Assembly: GCA_038503075.1 (NCBI GenBank)
Contig: JBCAML010000003.1
Location: 1,674,001-1,738,000, forward strand
DNA length: 64,000 nt
Reading direction: 5' to 3'
Origin: Gyromitra esculenta
Lineage: Eukaryota; Ascomycota; Pezizomycetes; Pezizales; Discinaceae
Both the position numbers and the translations under genes were made by a program. Positions within the stretch are counted from its first letter, which is position 1. Each line of letters opens with the position of its first letter. Of the stretch, positions 37,501-48,404 are shown piece by piece. Under the pieces are notes generated by a model. The model did not search any database. It had not been told where the DNA came from and worked only from the letters and a program-made list of their open reading frames with translations.

Positions 37501-38297
37501 TCAATGCCGCCAAGATCTGGAATCGATGATCGATCCAACATATGCTTCAAGATCTACTACCATAAAGGAGGCGGGGGGGGGGAATAAAGTTTTTTTGTCT
37601 CGCGTGATACAATGGCGTGGATTCCAAAAAAAAACAAATATTGCGGGAGAGGAGGGGAGAGGAAACAAGCTTACCCCAGTCTTGGCACTATTTGGCGGTA
37701 ACCCGAATAGGTTTCTAGTTCCCCTTTCCCTTTCCCTTCGGACGTCAGATCGTAGAGTATGGTTAATGAGTGGCGACACATGCCTTTCTGGGGTAATTGG
37801 CGAGTGATGGGATGTGAAAAGCTGTTTACGGTGACGGCTCCTAGTGGCGGGGGGGTTTTTTTTAGTTATGTGAGACTAGAAGGCTCGATATAGAAGTGTA
37901 GCGCATGGTTGTGGAAACTTGATGTGGTATGTAGTGGGTCTGGAGTAAGCTCATGTGATGGCCTCGTCACTCACACGTAGTAGTGGAGATGGAAGGAGAG
38001 AGGGAGGGAGAGGTTCGTAATCTAAATTGTGATTTTCTTTAGATATCTGCTTTGTAGGATATGGTTATAAAAAACCCCCCTACAAAAAAATAAATACATA
38101 TTTGTATTACATGTCTTGGCGTGATCAAGCATCGCTCGTCTCGTACTCCAAACTCAAAAAATATAACAATAAAATAAAATAAATACATGTTCAAAAGGGG
38201 AAAAAAGCCAGCCAGCCAACCAACCAACCAGCTAACAAAGGCAAAAACAAAAACAAAAAAAACTCAAAATCAAGAAGAAGAAGAAAAAAAACATCCA
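34600..38297. other. Gene-free interval, homopolymer-rich
   Basis: 3.7 kb. The first 800 bases are T- and G-rich with GGTTTGGGTGGTT repeats (34661-34683), GTGTGGGTATG repeats (34788-34810) and long T tracts, probably the F-box 3' region and degenerate sequence. The rest is AT-rich with no coding support. Poly-G and poly-C runs occur near 37480 and 37570. Confidence 0.5.
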
Positions 38298-40189
38298 TCA
38301 CTCAACGTGATGCATATCTGTCTCCTTCTCCGGAACGCCAAGTTCAGCGTCCTTGCGGTGGTGAGCCCCAAAGTTCGCTTCAGGTGTGAAGCTGTACGAA
38401 TCCCACGCGTTCGCAACGGTCTCATACATTTGGTCGACATCCTCGAGCGAGAGACCCTTGGTCTCGTAGATGAATGCCCACACGAACGCAATGCAGATGA
38501 AGCAGCATCCACCCCAGACGAAGAACACCTTGGCCTTCAGGTTGGCATTGCCGGGACCTTCGTCGACCATGTATGGGGTGGCGAAACCAATCGCAAAGTT
38601 GAGGAGCCAGTTGGTAGCCGTGGTCATGGATAGACACTTGGCACGAACCTTAAGTGGGAAGATTTCACCAGTAACAACTATAATTATACATGTTAGTTAG
38701 GGTTAGGGTTAAGTGATGAGGAAAGGGAAGAAAGCTTACCCCATGCGACGGGACCCCAAGAGGCGGCGAAGAAGAAAATGTAGAAGCAGACGAACGCGAT
38801 TAGGACCTTGTTCGCGGCATCGGTGAAAACTGTTACACCGACGATGGCGACGATGAACTCGCAGACACACATTCCGATAGCGCCAAAGAGGAGGAGTCTT
38901 CGGCGACCCATCTTCTCGACGAGGTAGAGGCCAGGGAAGGTAGACGCGGTGTTGACCAAGTTGGTGGTGAGACCGATGAGGAAGGCGTTCTGGATGCCAG
39001 AGTTCTTGAAGAACTGGGTACCGTAGTAGAAGATGAAGTTGATACCGGTCAGTTGCTGGAGTGCCTGCAGCCCACATCCGGTCATGAGACGCTTGATCAT
39101 CTTGGGCGAGAAACAGTCTGCATAGGTGGACTCTCCGAGGGACAGTTCATATTCGTGGATGGCCTTGATCTCGTTGAGCTCGGCGATGAGGGTGGGGTGG
39201 TCAATTGGGAGAGCACGAAGACGGCTCATGGACTTTGCAGCACCTTCCCAGTCGTCTTTCTTGATCAGGTAGCGGGGAGTCTCGGGCAGGATGAACATGC
39301 CCACGGCCAAAATCAAGGCCCAGACAAACTGGATGGCGAGCGGGATACGGTACGCGCTGGGGTCATTGCGTGCGTGAGTGCCCTGGTTAACGCAGGCGGC
39401 CAACAGCAGACCGACGGTGATGGCCAATTGGTAGCACCCAACGATGGTTCCTCTGATCCATTTGGGCGAGGACTCCGACTGATACATGGGGACTGAGTCG
39501 CTGTTAGCCGACAGAGCGCAGTAGTGTATGCTAGACAGCACTTACCAAGAGCAGAAACCAAGCCGACACCAAAACCAGCGACCAAACGGCCGACAGCTAT
39601 ATCCCACGTTAGAAAAAATAATGCATTTACAAGTGTTTAGAAATGGACTAGCGTACCCATCAAAGGAATGGCAGTTGAAGCGACCTGGAAGGCAACACCG
39701 ATGGAAAAGACACCACAGGAGGCAATGAGACCCATACGACGTCCGAGAATATCACCAAAGGGAGAAGCCGTAAGAGCACCTAGAGCAAATCGTCAGAATG
39801 ACATGCCACCAAAGAACGGCCCCAAACGGTGCCCCAAAGTGCTGATATCATACCAAAGAAAGTTCCAGCAGAAAGAATCGAGACAATCAACGAAGTTTGC
39901 GAGGAAGTCAGAGCCGGGACGCCCTTAGCATTGACACCTGTAGCAAACTCCTTCTGGAAGTAATCCATCGCGAGGATACCATTGATACTTCCAGTATCGT
40001 ATCTAGATTTCCATCCTCCCCATTAGAATTATGTTTCAAACCTCCTCCCCCCCCATAAATAGAGTACTAGATAGATTATTGTAAAACATACCCAAAGAGG
40101 ATACCTCCGAAGGCCACGAAAATACCGATCAAGATGGCTGGGAGGGCTTTACCCTCCTCACCAGGTGGCTTTCTAATCATGAAACCCAT
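38298..40189 (-). CDS. MFS sugar (monosaccharide) transporter
   Basis: Six exons, complement(join(38298..38677, 38740..39492, 39546..39596, 39657..39779, 39854..40002, 40092..40189)), give 517 aa, typical for a fungal sugar porter with 12 membrane helices in the plasma membrane. Family motifs are GYDTGSINGIL in helix 1, FGDILGRR after helix 2, AVGRLVAGFGVG, the PETPRYLIKKD loop, QQLTGINFIFYYGTQFF in helix 7, EKMGRRRLLLFG, and GEIFPLKVRAKCLSM. These suit a hexose/monosaccharide proton symporter; the exact sugar cannot be read from sequence. The C-terminal tail is hydrophilic. The last intron contains TTAGGG-like repeats. The start has a good context, and no other Met lies closely upstream. It could import products of the nearby glycosidases. 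Confidence 0.94.
38697..38712 (+). repeat. Telomere-like TTAGGG repeat in a transporter intron
   Basis: TTAGGGTTAGGGTTAA lies inside the 62-nt last intron (38678-38739) of the sugar transporter. In the transcript it reads as CCCTAA repeats containing CTAAC, placed where a branch site is expected. Confidence 0.6.
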
Positions 40190-43100
40190 TTTGACGTTAT
40201 AATATGAATCTCTTGGACTGGGTTTAATTGTCGATTTGTCCTTGTCCAGAGGGATGTGCTTGACGGAAAATCAGACAGGTCTACGGGGGAAGGAAGGACG
40301 ATATATAAACAATTTCACGAGGAGGGGAGCAGCAACCCAATTCCGGGGGGTGGGGGTAGTAAAACTCGAGGATAAAAACCCATGTAGCTGTGGAGCCCCG
40401 CATAGCGACCCCATTAGAGCCCAAATGGATGTGGAGTACGCGTGATAACCTGGCCAAACCATGTAGCTGGGGAAGTTATTGCCCCCCAGGACTGAAACCT
40501 TTGGGTAGTGGGCCCTCTTGATCCCCTTGGATCTAGAGTATGGGGAAAAAAAACTTGGGTTGTCGGTCAGTGGTGCTAGCAACTACTAGGTTGATACCCG
40601 CTAAACTACACCTGGTTCACATTTAGGTTAACCCATATGAATCGACCTTTTAGTAGTTTTTTTTCGTTTTAGTTTTTTTTGTCTCTGGGACCCAGCCACG
40701 CGACAGGACATGCAGGTATGACCGCTAAACTCAGATTCGCTGAACGGTAATTTGGAAACAAGGAGTCCTGGTTGGATCTTGCCACACCACTCACTTACTT
40801 TGCCTGCCATACTTGCCCGTTCAAGAAATCACGATGACCAACAGATTTCACCCTGTGGACAGTGAGAAAAAGAAATTTCATGAACCGAAGCAGAAATCCC
40901 TCGGCGGATCCTCGGTCAAATTAATTGCTACCCACATCATGTACCTTTTGCGGTGGTTGACATTCAGGTACGTACGTCACTTACCCCCTCTGGGAGCATG
41001 AAGCTGGGGCCATTTGGATATGTTTCACTCGCAGTTATTAGGTATGGTGTAACGTTAGCATCGTCCAGTGATTAGAGCTCAAACGATTAACCTTTTGCAG
41101 AACTCGATAGATGCGAATGCTGTGTGGCGACTTGCGAGAGCACCTTTTCTTCTCGCACGAGCTTGTAGATTTATTCCTTGTCTACTTCTTAAGAGAGTCT
41201 CGACTCTTGCGGCGTTAAAAAAAGGGCTATAATTGGCTGCAGAACTAATGTAGTAACTATACTAACGAGTAGCAGCCGTGTTCTAGCAAAACACCTAGAC
41301 AACCCCCTCTCCCCGTGACCCACGATACTGAGGAAATTAAAAGTACCTACTCTAATTCTGTACCCTTCAAGCGATCCGGAGAATTTGAACTAGGAAGAAA
41401 AAGATGGACAAAGATTCGCCCCCATAACGCTTGTTGCATATGCATCGATGAGGTAGGCAGGTGCAGGTGTAGGGTTACCGAGGCCTGCAGACGGGGTTAC
41501 ACCGTTCAGCTGCAAGAGAGAGAGGAGGCGAGTTTGTTCTGCAGATGGACATTTCTCCGATGTTTTGCTCGGGCGCCATGCCCCCTTGTCGACGGTGGTG
41601 GCCGGCTGTAATTTCCCTCGCCATGGAGGTCTATTTGCAATGGTGACCAAGCATTGGTCTGACCGTGATGTGCTGCTGTGCTGCTGTGCTGACGGACGTT
41701 GGAATAACCCAGATCAGATCGAGAGTTGGTCCTGGCTCGAGAGATATCACTGACATGAGATTGTCGAATCCCCAGAATGCCCCCCCCGCATTACTTACTT
41801 CACGTATGCTGGGGAAACGAAACGAAACGAATATGTTTTTTTCTGCCCTTCTAGGGCTGCTGGTTAGCACTGTATACTGCTATTCCGCTAAAGTAGAATC
41901 CTACCGATCACTCCTTCAACAGGCAAAGCCCCGGCCGGCCGCACCATCGCTTTCGGCTCCACTTTTATCCGCCGCCAAGTTTAGGTAATACCCTCCAACA
42001 AATCCATCAGTTAGCAGCGCCACCGGGATGCCGGGCCCACAGGCTATGCATCGACCTAATATAATCCACGCCAGATTTCGCGGCCGGCCCATCAAGAAGT
42101 TCCTTCTGTGAATGCCTGTCGGCTGTACTACTTCTCGAATGCCACTATCGTGGCATTATGCACAATATTACAGATTAATACATAGATAGGATAGCTATCC
42201 GGCTGAGATGTATAAAATAAACATCATAAAATAAAATAAAATAAAACAAAGATGTGAGATCGGACAGCATGCCGGGAGTTTTCATGCATTGGAGCTTTTC
42301 GCAAATCTCCGGCCGGCCGGCACTAACACCCACCACCCTCCCAGATCAAACTTATGTAGAGTACAGCCAAATCGGCAGGGGGAGGGGGGGAGGGGGGCAA
42401 GGACTTTTGTTTTTCCCCGCCAAACGGGCATATGCATGCAAGGCAAGCGAAAAATAGCTAGGTCGGACGAAACCTCAAGACTTAAAACTCACCCTGTGGA
42501 GTCCGTTCCTCTCCCCCAGGATTCGCAATATAGGGTCTGAGCGAAATGAGGGGTGAGAATGTGTTTGTTGGGGTACATGTGAAGGGGGGAATAGGAAATC
42601 TGACTATGGACGTTGGGGTGCCGTGGCCTATCAATCGGTATTTTAGAGTACAATAGGTAACAGAATGCTTACTCTATGTACGGATGTACTGTGTGTAGAG
42701 ATAGTAATAAGTGAATGAATACATGTACTTCCCTGCCGGCCGTTCCGGTAATTATAAAACATGTGATGCTACAGGATACTATCCCTATAATTAACTAGAG
42801 AGACTCTTGTTACAGATCGTTAGGCGGGTAAGTAAGCCCAGCGTTGTAGCTATTTTTCCGGTATTTGTAAAACAAATCCTAGCTAGGAGGATGGATGTAT
42901 TCTAGGTGAAGGCGAAATGTGTACCATCTGCGCCGCGGTAAGCTCGCTGGCCCGTTCACTATCACCTGTTTTTCTTTTCTTTTTTTTGTCAGGAACGAAG
43001 TGCGGAGAAAGTATTATCCCACAAAAAGAGCAAAAAAAAACACTAATGCTAGCGATCACGGTGCATTCTAAGAGAACTGTGTAAAAGGGGAGGCCTGGAC

Positions 43101-45338
43101 TACATCCCGATCGGCACGTTGTCCGCTACTCCCCGACATGGTGCAGTTTATGTGGGTCTCACAGCCACGCATATACTAGGTTTCCCCAACACTAACGAAT
43201 CTCCACGTAGTTTCTTAACGAGCGGGAAATCTGGAGGAGCCTTTTTCTTTTTCTTCGCCCGTTTTTTTTGTATTCGCTAGTGGTATGGGTGTTGGTGAGT
43301 GTTGAGGCGGGAGTCGATAGACTAAAGCCACGCTATCACGAATAGTTTCTTGTTGAGTGGCGGTGTGGAAATCAGGGTCTGGGGGAATTTTTTTTTTTAG
43401 CTCTTGTGCAGTTAGGGTTTGGACTATAGGATAATCCGAGTTGCTGTACTCGTCCGATTTCTCTTCTCTGTAGGGCCGATAGTTAAAGCCGATGAGAAAC
43501 AAACAAAAGCACTTCCGAAAAGGGCAGTAGCTTGATCACGATCACTGGTAAGAAACAAATAGACTTTAAGCTTCATCTGCTAGAATTCCCCAACTTTAAA
43601 CTGCGGAGTACTCTAAGATTCCCATAGGCCTGGTTAACAACTGGTTGGCTATAGTATACGCTCTAATTCCCCACATTTACGGAACGACCACGTTGTGACA
43701 GTCGAACCTTGGTTTCTCCTACCCGTCACCGGAGTTGAATCTTTTAAGTCACCAGCTCCGTGGTTTTTCCTTTTTGGCCCAAGAATTGCGAAGCCATGGG
43801 GCTGGAAGAGTGACAGGATGCATGAGCTGTGGATGGAGCTGGAAGGTTGCTACTTGGGTGTTTTTTCGGAGGATGCTACAAAAGAGTAGTTGATATATGC
43901 TCGTGACACACTGGTTTCGGGCGATGACGTAGTGGCGCTGTATAGATACTGCATTTGGCAATGTTTTGGCGGTATGCTAGTAGGCGGCTCTAGGTGTGAA
44001 AAAATTGGGGTTTGGGTTTTCTCGCTGTTCGAGTAGATTATGGGATTTGGATTGTCGCGATTGATGGCCTTTGTTATTGTGGGGAGTTGAGCTGGTTTGA
44101 GAGTTGGTATAGAGCTGATATTATAGCATCCAGATTTGCGCAACTGTACAATATATACTGTCAAACGCAGTACGCGAGACAGGAAGCTACAACTCTGCAT
44201 GCATCCCAACCTAGTAGTATAAGCTTTTAAGAACCCGAGCGTATGGAACCAATCCTATTCCTTTCCCTGGAAAAAATAAACTTAGCAAGTGATAGTTATA
44301 TGGGGTACCTGATCTGTGAGACGCAAGCGTTAGATGCAAGCGTTCGATATGTTTCTCGGAATAAGACTTGTTGAGGTTAGTCGATTGCGGTTGCAGTCAC
44401 ATCAGATCTACGATGTGTTCGTCTCAGTTGGCGTACCGTACCGGTGCTATGGATGCGGTTTTTCTTGTGAAGATCAAAGCTCTATGTTACCATGTCATGT
44501 AATTCGGGGGATTGATGCATATATGGTGTCTCTGCCAAGCCTGTATTTGGATTGGCTCAGGAATATCAGTTAGTGTGAGGACTGAGTAGGCTAGTGCTAC
44601 CTCCTTTTTAAAGGTTGCGACTGTATTGATATTCGCGACCACTCGGGAATGCTGGATGCTGTATATAATTGGGAAAACACAGGTGTAGTGGAATTGGGCT
44701 CTTGGTATAACTCGGTGGAGTAACACAAAGCTCACTTGCATGTAATTTCACTTTATAGATTCTTGGCAGAAGCTTAATTTACCGAGTGATAGCTTACGCA
44801 TGTTATCCGTTGACATAAGATCGATGACCCTGAAGGCTATTTCTACGAGGGCTTCTCGCATTGACGGTTTTTATGGAGATTACGATATATGTGGCAAGGT
44901 GATGCTGGTAAACACAGACTCGCTGAAAATGCTATGATTAGTCAAACCCGGTTCGGACCTATTTTATATGCGGATGCAGTAGTGGATTAAACAAAAGTTT
45001 GCTAGGTAGAAATTGGTGTACTCTCCTATATTGAATCCAAGAGGCTTGCTCTATAATTTGGACATTCTCTTGATGGTTTTCCATAGCTTTTAGACGGCTT
45101 ACAAATAGCTAGCACTGAATACTGGACACCAGCGTTGCACTAGGCCCTTCTTGGCGCTCACCTCCGACGTTATTAATATAGACCTTAGCCGGATCTCGCC
45201 CGGTTACATCATGGCAAAGACTGTGTCGAACCTCAAGAGTTAATTCAATAAAGGTGATTTGCACTTGAATATTTCGCCTTACGCAAAACCTCAATCATAA
45301 ACATATTTTTTGGGATTATAGTTCAGTTCAGTTTAAAA
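40190..45338. other. Gene-free interval
   Basis: 5.1 kb with no convincing gene. It begins with the transporter promoter. GGCCGGCC palindromes cluster at 41932-42318, a TAAAA microsatellite is at 42228-42246, and a small perfect hairpin (AATGCCAC-TATC-GTGGCATT) lies near 42136-42155. Near 44330 GCAAGCGTT is duplicated. All ORFs here are short and unlike known families. Confidence 0.5.
41932..42318. repeat. Cluster of GGCCGGCC palindromes
   Basis: The 8-bp palindrome GGCCGGCC occurs at 41932-41939, 42082-42089 and 42311-42318. The only other copy I found is at 47763-47770. In DNA of this composition an 8-mer is expected about once per window or less, so three copies in 387 bp is notable. Confidence 0.7.
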
Positions 45339-46621
45339 ATGTCGACTCTTGAAGCAAGCAATCTCTTCTCTACCAAAGGACTTGTGGCGGTTGTTACTGG
45401 TGGTGGAACAGGTAGGGGTTTACCCCGCATCACGTCCTCTACGAAGCTTATTCGTGATTAAAAAACTAACTGTTTTGTGGATTAGGAATTGGCTTGATGA
45501 TTGCGGCCGCATTGGAACATAATGGAGCAGAAAGAGTTTACATTGTAGGACGAAGAAAGGAAGTTTTGGAAAACGCTGCGAAGGAGCACTCGGTAGGGAG
45601 ATACATCCCACTCTCTACAGCTAGCTGCAGCGGTTTTTCCATCTCTGACCTGATATTCAAACTATTCAACATCTAGAAATATGGAAAAATCATTCCACTT
45701 GTTAGAGAAGTGACGTCGAAGGAGTCCCTGGAATCAATGGTCGCTCATATCAAATCTGAAGTCGGCTACATAAACCTTCTCGTTAACAATGCTGGTACCG
45801 CGGGAACCGCACGCCACAGCGTGATCCCCAAACCCGCTCCATTCCCGTCGAAACCTGAGGCAGAGAACTACAAAACTATCGAGGATGTACAGGCGCATCT
45901 ATGGAAGGACTCAATGGAGGATTGGGATGCTGTGTTCCGGGTGAATGCGACTGGGGCTTGGTTCACGAGTGTGGCGTTTTTAGCATTGCTGGCGGAAGGT
46001 AATAAAAGAAAAGTCGTGGAGCAGACAAGTCAGGTTAGTCGGATTTTGGATATATATCCGAATGTTCTAGAAAGGAAACTGCTAACAAAGGTTTAAAAAA
46101 AGATTGTTACTATCGTCTCAATTGCTGCTTTTGCTAGGTCTTTAGCATCTAGCTATGTTTATAACGCGAGCAAAGCTGCTATGACGCATATCGGCAAAAT
46201 GCTGGCAACAAATTTGGGCCAATATAATATTAGATCTGTATGTCTATATTTACCCCACATCTATATTCGAGATGTCACGCGTGTACGTCGAGCTAACCAT
46301 AGTTTATCTGCGCCAAGAACATGATTGCTCCAGGCCGTAAGCCCCCCCCGACAAACAGTAGTAGGATTTTAACTCGATTACTAACCCCGTTGTCAAGTTT
46401 ATCCTTCTGAAATGACTGTTGGGAGAGGGCAGCTCGACAGTCGTAACAAAAACGTACTGCCTCCTTACCCAAGCCACGAAATCCCACTCTTGCGTACAGG
46501 AACAGATGAGGATATGGCTGGGTTGATCCTTTATCTGGCCAGTAGGGCAGGCGCATACTGTTCAGGCACTGTCGTTGTTAGTGATGGTGGTCGGTTGTCG
46601 ATTGTTCCATCAACATATTAG
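45339..46621 (+). CDS. Short-chain dehydrogenase/reductase (SDR)
   Basis: Six exons, join(45339..45411, 45486..45592, 45677..46033, 46103..46237, 46318..46336, 46398..46621), give 304 aa. It is a classical SDR. The Rossmann motif TGGGTGIG spans the first intron. NNAG follows at the usual spacing, then the catalytic region with IVTIVSIAAFA (Ser) and YNASK (Tyr-x3-Lys), then NMIAPGLYPSEMT. The basic VGRR after the second strand favours NADP(H). A 19-nt micro-exon encodes NMIAPG; it is needed for the reading frame and flanked by GT-AG introns with CTAAC branch sites. An insertion between NNAG and the catalytic Ser (residues about 100-160) is longer than in short family members. No targeting signal is visible. 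The substrate is unknown; sugar, polyol or secondary-metabolite ketones are all possible. Confidence 0.9.
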
Positions 46622-48404
46622 CTGTAGAAGGCATTTCTTGCTGGTACCGGTAGTTAAGCTAGACTTAGAACCCTTGCTGGAATCGTCATAGAATATTACT
46701 TGAGTATTGTTTAGGTAGTTTCGATGTATGACCCCTCAAAACAAACCTACACCGTGAATGTTCGGAGGCCAAGGCCTCGCGTGATTGATTCGTTTCGAGC
46801 AGTAAGAGCAACTCTAGTTAAATTGTGCTATCGTGATGTACCAACCCCAGGCATTTCGTAGAGAACCGTGGACAACAGTGTTTTTAGATATCACAATATC
46901 TGTTTTACCATTAATTTTAACCACATTTCAGACAGTATCAAGATGGCCCCCAACTTATTATCACACAAAGTGTAGATGTTGGTAGTTGGGGTATCGTATA
47001 CGGTTAGGTTATCTGCAACATGATATGCCATCCGACTAGTATTTTATAGCTGCCGGTCACTGGATAGAAGATATTTAGTAGAAACCTCCATAATAATTAT
47101 TCACATGTAATTTCGCAGCTTATATCCGTTATCTCAAGACTAATCCTCCCTGCGAGTTGACTGTCTATTCTCTTGTAGATTAGCGTCACTACTGGGTAGC
47201 TAGAGGCCTATTCATGCAGGAGCTCAGCAATGATTATGTTAAATATAGGCGATTTCGCCATCCCTACTAAACGATTCCTGAGTATTTTCTCAGGAGATAA
47301 TAAACCGAGTACAGCTGCAGAGACGGTTCAAAGAGTGAGAAGCCATGACGCCGGATTCCTTATTGCATAACTATTCGGGGACCGACCTAACTAAAGCTGC
47401 TATCCTTTCCAGCCTAGTAGATATATTTGACTTGAACACAATAGTCCCAAAGTGACTTTGAAACGTAAGATAATAAGTAAAGTATAGCCCCACAACCAGT
47501 ACCTACCTACCCTTACCCAGTATCAACAAGACCAACCAATACTTTAGAGAGATAAGATCAGTAGCACTCTCTGCATCCTACCAATTCCGTTATAAATATC
47601 TGCTCGTGTTCAAGCTTTTTTTTCTTTCCTAGGGGGATATATAATATGCACGAATACTCCACACTTCACCCCCCCCCCCAACAAGCCATCCGCAAATTAA
47701 AGCAAGCCTCCACACGCAATCCATTGACAAGCCTCTACCGCAATCAATCCCGGAATTGGCTCGGCCGGCCGGAGACAAGATCTCCAGTTGCACGAGCGGC
47801 GTTCTGTCAGTTGTTTTTTTCTTCTTTCTCTCTTTCTCTAGTGTGCTTCATAAGAGGTTTAGTATCGTGACAGAGTATGGGGAAACGAACCTAGGGTGTA
47901 GCTTTTTAACCTCCCAGCGTTTGGGTTGAATGTTAGTCGAATTACAGGGATTGCGAGGGGGCCCGGGGGGGGAGGTTTTTTTTTTCCCGATAAACGAGTT
48001 CCTTAATCTGTCCCCTGGGGATAATTTGTGGAGTTGACATGTGATGGCATGGTGGTGTGAAACGAGACTATTCCTTTTGAAGAACTTTTGAGCACATAAA
48101 AAGGGACCCACGATTGTGATTTACATGTGAACTGTATTAATTAAAGCTTGGGAAATGATTTGAATACGGTGGGAGCTTAAAGTCTTAGCGCAGAACAGGG
48201 GGGTTGTTGAGAGTTCACGAAAATTACAGACATTCATCCCTACGGCGTTGGGCTGCCGTCCAACAAGTTCATCCGATTTTCACCACTTGAAATCTTGTTT
48301 TTATTTGTCTTAAAAAAAAAAGTAAATTTGCCTATGTACTTTGTTGTTAATATCTTTACAGCAATTCATCTCCCACTATATACCCAATACAATTATCCCA
48401 TGAC
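46622..48404. other. Convergent intergenic region between SDR and GH3 genes
   Basis: 1.8 kb. Contains a poly-C run at about 47670, a GGCCGGCC site at 47763-47770 and the 3' sequences of both genes. No gene or RNA feature is supported. Confidence 0.5.

Noticed and set aside
39053..39496. 147-codon plus-strand frame
   Set aside because: Antisense to the sugar transporter, which has complete MFS motifs.
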